Source: Chryseobacterium gleum (GTDB lineage: Bacteria > Bacteroidota > Bacteroidia > Flavobacteriales_D > Crocinitomicaceae). From it: DNA of 6,053 bases. Where the stretch lies: NCBI GenBank assembly GCA_943326825.2, contig CALPUT020000168.1, positions 1-6,053 of the forward strand, in the 5' to 3' direction. The notes beneath the pieces are model-generated. The model was not told where the DNA came from. It saw only the letters and a list, made by a program, of their open reading frames with translations, and searched no databases. This document shows positions 1-5,715 of the stretch, piece by piece. The position numbers and the translations under genes are program-made. How positions within the stretch are numbered: position 1 is the stretch's first letter; each line of letters opens with the position of its first letter.

Positions 1-129
1 AACGCAATTGCCGTTAATAAAGAAAAAGTAAACGAAGGATTTATGCTTTCTGAAAACGACTTAATTAACGGAAAATATGTTCTTCTAGGAAAAGGAAAGA
101 AGAATAATTATATTTTGATTGCGGAGTAA
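1..129 (+). CDS. C-terminal end of an unidentified protein (5' truncated by window edge)
   Basis: Frame 1 is open from the first base to a TAA stop at 127-129 and gives 42 residues ending in NNYILIAE. The codon use (AAA, GAA, AAT, TTA, GGA) matches the rest of the window, and the frame ends just before a strong palindrome, so I take it as the real end of a gene that begins to the left. The tail is lysine- and asparagine-rich and ends in an alternating hydrophobic stretch (YVLLGKGKKNNYILIA) that could form a terminal beta hairpin. I recognise no family motif, signal or membrane segment, and cannot assign a function. It converges on ndh with 80 bases between the two stop codons. Confidence 0.7.
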   Translation, partial: NAIAVNKEKVNEGFMLSENDLINGKYVLLGKGKKNNYILIAE

Positions 130-134
130 TACAT

Positions 135-204
135 TTAGAAGTTAGACACTTAGAAATTAGAAATTAGACAAATTAATTATTAAGTCTAATTTCTAAAAAT
201 CTAA
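135..204. repeat. TTAGA-type heptamer array, five direct and three inverted copies
   Basis: Five near-identical heptamers follow one another on the plus strand: TTAGAAG (135), TTAGACA (142), one extra C, TTAGAAA (150), TTAGAAA (157) and TTAGACA (164). After a short AT spacer come reverse-complement copies: AGTCTAA (183), TTTCTAA (190) and AAATCTAA (197, with one extra base). The array therefore forms a large palindrome from a tandem repeat. It sits between two convergent genes. The repeat is read directly from the sequence; that it is a dispersed family in this genome is only an inference. Confidence 0.8.
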
Positions 205-205
205 G
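149..205. terminator. Probable bidirectional terminator between the 5' partial gene and ndh
   Basis: The core is a perfect 13-base inverted repeat, TTAGAAATTAGAC (157-169) and GTCTAATTTCTAA (184-196), with a 14-base AT-only loop. A further five pairs, CTTAG (149-153) with CTAAG (201-205), can form outside a small internal loop. Its position between two convergent stop codons fits a shared terminator. The stem is AT-rich and there is no long uninterrupted U-tract on either side, so it is not a textbook intrinsic terminator; it could also serve as a 3' end stabiliser. Confidence 0.55.
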
Positions 206-209
206 ATAT

Positions 210-1490
210 CTATTGCAACTTCTTTTTATGCGTAATAATCAATCTCAAAGAAAGATTGTATGTCAAATAATTCCAAACCCAGTTCAAGAAAACAAGAAAT
301 CGATTTCGAATACCTAAAATTGATTTTAAATGTACAACCATCCAGACCACCCAAGCAAAAAATCCTTGGAATTTATAGTTTGGTAATTCAACAACGGCTT
401 TGTTTCTTCCAACAGTTGCCATACTTCCCAAATCTTTATATTCAAAAGGAATCAAATTTGAATTTTCTGCTATTCTTTTTAAATTTTTAGCTAGATTTTT
501 TCCTTGTTGAATTGCCGGTTGAGCCATTTGAGGATGTCCCTTTGGATATTTTTCAGATTGCATACATGCCACATCTCCAAGTGCAAATATATTTTTCGTT
601 CCTAGAATTTGATTGAATTCATCTACAGCAAATCGACCTCCTGGAAGATAAACATTTTCATTAAAGCCTGAAATACTATTTCCTTTAACTCCTGCAGACC
701 AAATCAATGTTTTCGTTGGAATTTTGGTTTCATTTTTTAGCGTAACATACTCACCATCATAACCAACAACATTTGTATTGTTATGAACTTCTACACCTAA
801 TTTTAATAAATATTCTTTTGCTTTTACACAAGATTCATCCGACATTGCATTCAAAACTCTAGGAGAACCTTCCAATAAGACAATTTTCATTTTCTTGAAA
901 TCCATTTCCGGATAATCTTTCGGTAGGATATAACTTCTCATTTCAACTAAAGTTCCTGCAACTTCAACACCTGTTGGTCCACCACCAACAATTACGATAT
1001 TCATGCATTTCTCTCTTTCCTCTTCGTTACTTGCATTCACAGCATCTTCTAAACGCTGAAATAAGGTGTTTCTTATTGATAACGCTTCAGATATACTTTT
1101 CATTGGCATTGCAAACTTTTGAATCTGTTCATTGCCGAAAAAGTTTGTATCCGCACCTGTTGCAATAATTAAATAATCAAATTGAATTTCACCAATAGTT
1201 GTTTCAATGATTTGAGCTTCTACTTGAATATTATTTACTTCTGCTAATCTAAAATGGAATTGCTTTTCATTGTGGAATATTTTTCGAAAAGGGAAAGCAA
1301 TTGAACTTGGCTCTAAACCTGCCGTTGCAACTTGGTAAAACAAAGGCTGAAATTGATGATAATTATTTCGATCTATTAAAACGATTTGATAATATTCTTT
1401 TGAAATGTCTTGAGCTAATTTTAGCCCACCAAAACCGCCTCCAACAATTACGACTCTTTTTTTATCTGAATTAGGAATGTTTGCGTTCAT
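210..1490 (-). CDS. ndh: Type II NADH:quinone oxidoreductase (NDH-2), FAD-dependent
   Basis: This 426-residue flavoprotein should oxidise NADH and pass electrons to the quinone pool (menaquinone in flavobacteria) at the inner face of the cytoplasmic membrane, without pumping ions. It shows the two-dinucleotide-fold plan of the family: an N-terminal FAD-binding GGGFGG at residues 17-22 after a beta strand (RVVIV), the NDH-2-typical segment YHQFQPLFYQVATAGLEP at 44-61, ATG at 110-112, the NADH-binding GGGPTGVEVAG at 169-179, and the second FAD contact GDVA at 305-308. AQPAIQQG at 323-330 fits the AQxAxQxG quinone-site motif. The C-terminus (about 377-420) is hydrophobic and tryptophan-rich with a basic break around residues 388-397, as expected of a membrane anchor, and the protein ends in a KKK-containing tail. 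The start at 1490 leaves 14 residues before the FAD fold, normal for the family. It is divergent from the carbonic anhydrase gene and appears monocistronic. Redox cysteines of the disulfide reductases (CxxxxC) are absent, so this is not a thioredoxin or lipoamide reductase. Confidence 0.95.
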   Translation of the reverse strand: MNANIPNSDKKRVVIVGGGFGGLKLAQDISKEYYQIVLIDRNNYHQFQPLFYQVATAGLEPSSIAFPFRKIFHNEKQFHFRLAEVNNIQVEAQIIETTIGEIQFDYLIIATGADTNFFGNEQIQKFAMPMKSISEALSIRNTLFQRLEDAVNASNEEEREKCMNIVIVGGGPTGVEVAGTLVEMRSYILPKDYPEMDFKKMKIVLLEGSPRVLNAMSDESCVKAKEYLLKLGVEVHNNTNVVGYDGEYVTLKNETKIPTKTLIWSAGVKGNSISGFNENVYLPGGRFAVDEFNQILGTKNIFALGDVACMQSEKYPKGHPQMAQPAIQQGKNLAKNLKRIAENSNLIPFEYKDLGSMATVGRNKAVVELPNYKFQGFFAWVVWMVVHLKSILGIRNRFLVFLNWVWNYLTYNLSLRLIITHKKKLQ

Positions 1491-1492
1491 GA

Positions 1493-1544
1493 AACTACAT
1501 TTTTAGAATATGGGTAAATGTAGTTCATTATCATTGAACACATT
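1493..1544 (-). promoter_or_regulatory. ndh leader with two mutually exclusive stem-loops next to the start codon
   Basis: A perfect 10-base inverted repeat, AACTACATTT (1493-1502) and AAATGTAGTT (1516-1525), has a 13-base loop and ends two bases before the ndh ATG. The inner arm can instead pair with a third segment further upstream: AATGT-A-GTTCA (1517-1527) is complementary, with one bulged base, to TGAACACATT (1535-1544). In an ndh transcript the three segments would offer two competing hairpins, one occluding the translation start and one freeing it. Alternatively the repeats are DNA operator half-sites. A near-match to the -7 element on the minus strand (TACATTTA, 1522-1515) overlaps the shared arm; if that is the promoter, the upstream segment would not be transcribed and the operator reading is better. 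Confidence 0.4.
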
Positions 1545-1570
1545 GTTAAAAAAGAATAAAATTCAACTTA

Positions 1571-1595
1571 AAATATAAATTCTTCATTTATATTT
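1571..1595. promoter_or_regulatory. AT-only 10-base inverted repeat upstream of the carbonic anhydrase gene
   Basis: AAATATAAAT (1571-1580) and ATTTATATTT (1586-1595) are a perfect inverted repeat around a 5-base spacer, TCTTC. It lies 32 bases before the carbonic anhydrase start and partly overlaps two weak -7-like matches (TATATTTC at 1589 and TATTTCTG at 1591, each one base off TAnnTTTG), so it could be an operator. No TTG or TTTG -33 element lies at the expected distance. Because the arms contain only A and T in an AT-rich region, chance is a serious alternative. Confidence 0.25.
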
Positions 1596-1627
1596 CTGAT
1601 TTTTAACATCAAGAAAATTTATGTAAA

Positions 1628-2224
1628 ATGATCAATGAAAACCGTGAAGTAATTGTCCATTCTTCACAAGAATCGTTTAACGAACTAAAAAATGGAAATG
1701 CTCGCTTTCTTAATGGTAAATCTATTAACACGAATTATTTAGAGCAAATTGAACAAACAAAGAGAGGACATGAAGCTCATGCAGTAATATTATCCTGTAT
1801 GGATGCTCGAGTTCCTCCTGAAATCATTTTTGATCAAGGCATCGGAAATGTTTTCGTCATACGTAACGCAGGTAATTTAGAAGATGAAAACGTTATAGGA
1901 AGTATAGAATATACTGTAAGATATTCTAGCGCAAAATTAATTGTAGTGATGGGACATAGTCATTGTGGGGCTGTTACAGGTGCTTTAAATGATATTCAAC
2001 ATGGTCATTTATCCCAATTAGTCGAACAAATTAAACCAGCAATAAAATCAGATTCGAATTGTCCGAATATTCTAACCGACACAGCTAAACATAGTGTTTT
2101 ACAAACGATAAGTGACATTAAAGAACGAAGTAAGTCAATTAGCGAATTATTAAAAGAAGAAAAGATTTCAATTATAGGTGCTTATTATGAAGTAGAAACA
2201 GGAGAAGTATTTTTCTTTGAATAA
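1628..2224 (+). CDS. Beta-class carbonic anhydrase
   Basis: The 198-residue product should interconvert CO2 and bicarbonate with a zinc ion. The beta-class signature is complete: CMDARVPPEI places zinc ligand Cys57 with the catalytic Asp59-Arg61 dyad, and HSHCGAV supplies the other two zinc ligands, His110 and Cys113. GNVFVIRNAGN (73-83) and GSIEYTV (91-97) between them match the conserved core, and the C-terminal GAYYEVETGEVFFF is the usual closing beta strand. There is no signal peptide, so the enzyme is cytosolic. Family members often dimerise or tetramerise. The ATG at 1628 gives a normal N-terminus; an ATG at 1621 is out of frame and closed at once by TAA. The gene is divergent from ndh and ends in a terminator, so it is likely transcribed alone. 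Likely roles are bicarbonate supply for carboxylases and carbamoyl phosphate synthesis, and growth at ambient CO2. No SulP-type bicarbonate transporter gene is adjacent. Confidence 0.95.
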   Translation: MINENREVIVHSSQESFNELKNGNARFLNGKSINTNYLEQIEQTKRGHEAHAVILSCMDARVPPEIIFDQGIGNVFVIRNAGNLEDENVIGSIEYTVRYSSAKLIVVMGHSHCGAVTGALNDIQHGHLSQLVEQIKPAIKSDSNCPNILTDTAKHSVLQTISDIKERSKSISELLKEEKISIIGAYYEVETGEVFFFE

Positions 2225-2228
2225 AAAA

Positions 2229-2264
2229 AGAAAGGTATCTTCGACTTCGCTCAGACACCTTTCT
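2229..2264. terminator. Bidirectional hairpin terminator shared by the carbonic anhydrase gene and hutU
   Basis: AGAAAGGTATCT (2229-2240) and AGACACCTTTCT (2253-2264) form a 12-base stem with a single A-C mismatch and a 12-base loop (TCGACTTCGCTC). An A-run (2223-2229) lies on the left and TTAAATTTTT (2264-2273) on the right, so transcripts from either side meet a U-rich tail after the stem. It starts 4 bases after the carbonic anhydrase stop and ends 21 bases before the hutU stop codon on the opposite strand. Confidence 0.85.
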
Positions 2265-2285
2265 TAAATTTTTAAAATCTATTAA

Positions 2286-4301
2286 TTATTTTTCTTGAAA
2301 TATTCCTGCGATTATTTCATCGTCTACTAATTCTGGAATTGTCACTTTTAATAAAGGTTCAGCTTCCATTGCACGTTTAATAGCAAAAATTGCACCTTCA
2401 TTTCTAGCCCAACTTCTTCGAGAAATTCCGTTGTTTACATCCCAATGTAACATCATCTTCAATCTTCTATCAGCTTCTTTTGAACCGTCCAATAACATTC
2501 CAAAACCACCATTAATAACTTCTCCCCAACCTACTCCACCACCATTGTGGATTGAAACCCAAGTTGCACCTCTGAAACTATCTCCAATAACATTTTGAAT
2601 AGCCATATCAGCCGTAAATCTTGAACCGTCATAGATATTAGAAGTTTCTCTATATGGAGAATCTGTTCCAGAAACGTCATGATGATCCCTTCCTAAAACA
2701 ACAGGCCCTATTTCACCTCTTTCGATTGCTTGATTAAATGCTTCTGCAATTTTCATACGACCTTCAGCGTCTGCATATAAAATACGTGCTTGAGATCCAA
2801 CAACTAATTTGTTTTGTTGAGCACCTTTAATCCAACGAATATTATCTGCCATTTGTTGTTGAATTTCAGAAGGACTATTTTTCATCATCTCTTCTAAAAC
2901 TTGACAAGCTATTTCGTCTGTTTTCTGTAAATCTTCAGGTTTTCCTGAAGCACACACCCATCTAAAAGGTCCAAAACCAAAATCAAAACACATTGGTCCT
3001 AAAATATCTTGAACATATGAAGGATATTTAAAATCTATTCCATTTGCAGCCATTATATCTGCTCCAGCTCTTGAAGCTTCCAATAAGAAAGCATTTCCAT
3101 AATCAAAGAAATAAGTTCCTTTTCCTGCATGATTATTAACTGAAGCTGCATGTCGAATTAAAGTTTCTTGAACTTTTTGTTTAAAAAAATCAGGGTTTTC
3201 AGCCATCAGTAAATTTGACTCTTCAAAACTTAAACCAACTGGATAATAACCGCCAGCCCAAGGATTATGAAGAGATGTTTGATCTGAACCTAATTCAACA
3301 AAAATATTTTCTTTATCAAAGCGTTCCCAAACATCAACAACGTTTCCTACATAAGCAATAGAAACAACTTCTTTCCCTTCTTTCGCTTTTCGAACACGAA
3401 CACAAAGTTCATCCAAATTATCAATCAATTCATCAACCCAACCTTGAGAATGACGAACGTTTGCAGCTTTTGGATTCACTTCTGCAGTAACAGAAACACA
3501 TCCTGCAATATTCCCCGCTTTAGGTTGTGCTCCTGACATTCCTCCTAATCCAGCAGTAATAAATAATTTTCCTTCTAATCCTTCTCCATTTTTAGAGATT
3601 TTTCTTCCGGCATTTAAAACTGTTATAGTTGTACCATGAACAATTCCTTGAGGTCCGATATACATATAAGAACCTGCAGTCATTTGTCCATATTGAGTAA
3701 CACCTAATGCATTAAATTTCTCCCAATCATCCGGTTTTGAGTAATTTGGAATCATCATACCATTAGTCACAACAACTCTTGGTGCTTCTTTATGTGAAGG
3801 GTATAATCCCATAGGATGACCTGAATACATAACCAATGTTTGCTCATTAGTCATTTCTGCCAGATACTTCATCGTTAAACGATACTGAATCCAATTTTGA
3901 AAAACAGCACCATTTCCCCCATAAGTAATTAACTCATGAGGATGTTGAGCAACTGCATAATCTAAATTATTCTGAATCATCAATTGAATAGCTTTTGCTT
4001 GTTCTGATTTCCCAGGATAATCTGAAATAGGTCGAGCATACATTTGATAATCTGGTCGATATCTAAACATATATATTCTCCCATATGTTTCTAATTCTTC
4101 CATGAAATCAACTGCTAATTCCTCATGCTGATCTTTAGGGAAATATCTTAATGCATTTCTTAACGCTAATTTTTTCTCATCAGGAGAAAGAATATCTTTC
4201 CTTTTAGGAGCATGATTAATTGAATATTCGTATTCTTTTTTCGCAGGAATTTGTTTTGGAATTCCTACTAAAATATCTTGTTGAAAATCGTTTAAGTTCA
4301 T
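2286..4301 (-). CDS. hutU: Urocanate hydratase (urocanase), long form
   Basis: The 671-residue protein should convert urocanate to 4-imidazolone-5-propanoate, the second step of histidine degradation, in the cytosol with tightly bound NAD+ acting as an electrophile. Conserved urocanase segments run through the whole length: ITYGGNGAVFQNW (125-137), MYSGHPMGLYPS (158-169), GSYMYIGPQGIVHGT (210-224), the NAD-binding loop GLGGMSGAQP (251-260), ELGSDQTSLHNPWAGGYYP (336-354), GPMCFDFGFGPFRW (435-448), GRDHHDVSGTDSPYRET (537-553) and a glycine-rich HNGGGVGWGEVINGGFG (585-601). Cys438 is the best candidate for the catalytic cysteine known from the Pseudomonas enzyme, though the spacing to FRW differs by two residues. 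At 671 residues it belongs to the longer group that includes vertebrate enzymes (about 676), not the roughly 550-residue form of Bacillus and Pseudomonas. No hutH, hutI or ftcD/hutG is adjacent. A -7 promoter element lies 14 bases before the start, so it is probably transcribed separately from eno. Confidence 0.97.
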   Translation of the reverse strand: MNLNDFQQDILVGIPKQIPAKKEYEYSINHAPKRKDILSPDEKKLALRNALRYFPKDQHEELAVDFMEELETYGRIYMFRYRPDYQMYARPISDYPGKSEQAKAIQLMIQNNLDYAVAQHPHELITYGGNGAVFQNWIQYRLTMKYLAEMTNEQTLVMYSGHPMGLYPSHKEAPRVVVTNGMMIPNYSKPDDWEKFNALGVTQYGQMTAGSYMYIGPQGIVHGTTITVLNAGRKISKNGEGLEGKLFITAGLGGMSGAQPKAGNIAGCVSVTAEVNPKAANVRHSQGWVDELIDNLDELCVRVRKAKEGKEVVSIAYVGNVVDVWERFDKENIFVELGSDQTSLHNPWAGGYYPVGLSFEESNLLMAENPDFFKQKVQETLIRHAASVNNHAGKGTYFFDYGNAFLLEASRAGADIMAANGIDFKYPSYVQDILGPMCFDFGFGPFRWVCASGKPEDLQKTDEIACQVLEEMMKNSPSEIQQQMADNIRWIKGAQQNKLVVGSQARILYADAEGRMKIAEAFNQAIERGEIGPVVLGRDHHDVSGTDSPYRETSNIYDGSRFTADMAIQNVIGDSFRGATWVSIHNGGGVGWGEVINGGFGMLLDGSKEADRRLKMMLHWDVNNGISRRSWARNEGAIFAIKRAMEAEPLLKVTIPELVDDEIIAGIFQEK

Positions 4302-4315
4302 TTCGTAGTTTTTTA

Positions 4316-4340
4316 CAAAGTTACGTGAAAATAATTCAAA
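4316..4340 (-). promoter_or_regulatory. Candidate Bacteroidota-type promoter for hutU
   Basis: On the minus strand TAACTTTG (4323 down to 4316) matches the Bacteroidota -7 consensus TAnnTTTG at every fixed position. A TTTG (4340 down to 4337) could be the -33 element, but the gap of 13 bases is shorter than the usual 17-23, so only the -7 half is strong. Transcription would begin a few bases downstream, leaving a leader of only about 10 bases before the hutU ATG at 4301. The site lies beyond the eno terminator, in the right place for independent expression. Confidence 0.5.
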
Positions 4341-4387
4341 ATTGAATGATTATAAATTCAATTAAATGTGAAAAAATGAAATAAAAA

Positions 4388-4409
4388 AAGGGAATCCTAA
4401 AATTCCCTT
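4388..4409 (-). terminator. Intrinsic terminator of the carA-eno transcript
   Basis: On the plus strand AAGGGAAT (4388-4395) and ATTCCCTT (4402-4409) form a perfect 8-base stem with a 6-base loop. Read on the minus strand, the stem is followed at once by a T-run (complement of the A-run 4383-4389). It begins 22 bases after the enolase stop codon. The T-run is on the side expected for minus-strand transcripts only, so it serves eno and insulates hutU. Confidence 0.9.
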
Positions 4410-4431
4410 CATATTAATATTACAATTTATT

Positions 4432-5715
4432 TTATAAAAATTTAAAATCTTTACCAGGATAAATTGCACATTCTCCTAGTTCTTGTTCAATTCTTAATAA
4501 TTGATTGTATTTAGCCATTCTATCACTTCTTGAAGCAGAACCTGTTTTGATTTGTCCTGTATTTAAAGCAACCGCTAAATCTGCAATTGTAGAATCTTCA
4601 GTTTCTCCACTTCTATGACTCATTACAGAAGTATATTGATTTCTTGTAGCTAATTGAACTGCTTCAATCGTCTCAGTTAAAGAACCAATTTGATTCACTT
4701 TTACCAAAATAGAATTTGCGATATTCTCTTTAATTCCTCTTGCTAAACGTTTAGTATTTGTTACAAATAAATCATCACCAACTAATTGAACTTTATCTCC
4801 AATTGTGTCAGTAGCTAACTTCCAACCAGCCCAATCATCTTCGGCTAAACCATCTTCGATAGATGCAATAGGATATTTATTAGTCCAATCTTTCCAGAAA
4901 TCAACTAATTGACTTGAAGTCATTTCATCACCTGTAGATTCAAAAATGTATAATCCTTTTTCAGCATTGTAAAATTCAGATGAAGCTGCATCTAATGCAA
5001 TATACACATCTTCACCAGGTTTGAATCCAGCTTTTTCAACAGCTTCCAATACAACTTGAATTGCTTCCTCGTTAGAACCTAAATTTGGAGCAAATCCACC
5101 TTCATCACCAACATTTGTTGACATTCCTTTAGATTTCAATACATTTTTCAAGTTGTGAAAAATTTCAGTTCCCCATCTCAATCCTTCAGAAAAAGAAGTT
5201 GCACCGAAAGGCATAACCATAAATTCTTGAATATCTATTAAATTATCAGCATGAGAACCTCCATTTAATATATTCATCATAGGAACAGGTAAAGTAACTG
5301 CACCAACTCCGCCAATATATTTATGTAAACTTAAACCTGATTCAATTGCACCAGCTTTAGCAACAGCAAGAGATACACCTAATATAGCATTAGCTCCTAA
5401 ATTAGATTTGTTTTCAGTTCCATCTAACTTAATCATTGCAATGTCAATACTTTTTTGGTCTAAAACATCAAAACCATGCAATGCTTCATTAATAATAGTA
5501 TTTACATTATTAACAGCGTTAAGAACACCTTTACCTAAATAAATAGATTTGTCACCATCACGTAATTCAACAGCTTCATGAATACCTGTTGAAGCACCTG
5601 ACGGAACTGCAGCTCTTCCTAAAACACCATTAGTTGTGATAACATCAACTTCGACTGTTGGATTCCCTCTTGAGTCAAGAATTTGTCTTCCAACTATTTT
5701 TGCAATATAACTCAT
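4432..5715 (-). CDS. eno: Enolase (phosphopyruvate hydratase)
   Basis: The 427-residue protein should interconvert 2-phosphoglycerate and phosphoenolpyruvate in glycolysis and gluconeogenesis, with two Mg2+ ions in a cytosolic enzyme. Every catalytic element is present: the N-terminal ILDSRGNPTVEV (12-23), the mobile loop PSGASTG (38-44), Glu164 in DIQEFM, Glu205 in GDEGGFAPN, metal ligands Asp242 (LDAASSEF), Glu287 (SIEDGL) and Asp314 (VGDDLF), Lys339 in the family signature ILVKVNQIGSLTET (336-349), SHRSGETED (366-374) and Lys390 in IKTGSASR. Length is typical (E. coli 432). The ATG at 5715 overlaps the carA stop as ATGA, which fixes the start and implies translational coupling within a carA-eno operon; no separate promoter is evident. 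Enolase commonly also associates with RNA-degrading complexes in other bacteria, but nothing here shows that. Confidence 0.98.
   Translation of the reverse strand: MSYIAKIVGRQILDSRGNPTVEVDVITTNGVLGRAAVPSGASTGIHEAVELRDGDKSIYLGKGVLNAVNNVNTIINEALHGFDVLDQKSIDIAMIKLDGTENKSNLGANAILGVSLAVAKAGAIESGLSLHKYIGGVGAVTLPVPMMNILNGGSHADNLIDIQEFMVMPFGATSFSEGLRWGTEIFHNLKNVLKSKGMSTNVGDEGGFAPNLGSNEEAIQVVLEAVEKAGFKPGEDVYIALDAASSEFYNAEKGLYIFESTGDEMTSSQLVDFWKDWTNKYPIASIEDGLAEDDWAGWKLATDTIGDKVQLVGDDLFVTNTKRLARGIKENIANSILVKVNQIGSLTETIEAVQLATRNQYTSVMSHRSGETEDSTIADLAVALNTGQIKTGSASRSDRMAKYNQLLRIEQELGECAIYPGKDFKFL

Noticed and set aside
135..204. Possible CRISPR array, because of regularly repeated units
   Set aside because: The units are 7 bases long with no unique spacers between them, and the second half is inverted.
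260..490. Plus-strand open frame of 76 codons inside the ndh region
   Set aside because: It is antisense to the C-terminal half of a clearly real NDH-2 gene, has no recognisable motif and shows no leader of its own.
974..1168. Plus-strand open frame of 64 codons inside the ndh region
   Set aside because: Antisense to the NADH-binding fold of ndh; its leucine/histidine/serine-rich composition is what the reverse complement of that coding sequence gives.
2718..2990. Possible missing active-site cysteine in hutU, because the motif spacing differs from the Pseudomonas enzyme
   Set aside because: Cys438 lies in GPMCFDFGFGPFRW, which I recall as normal for the long urocanase form; the two-residue difference appears to be a property of the subgroup, not a defect.
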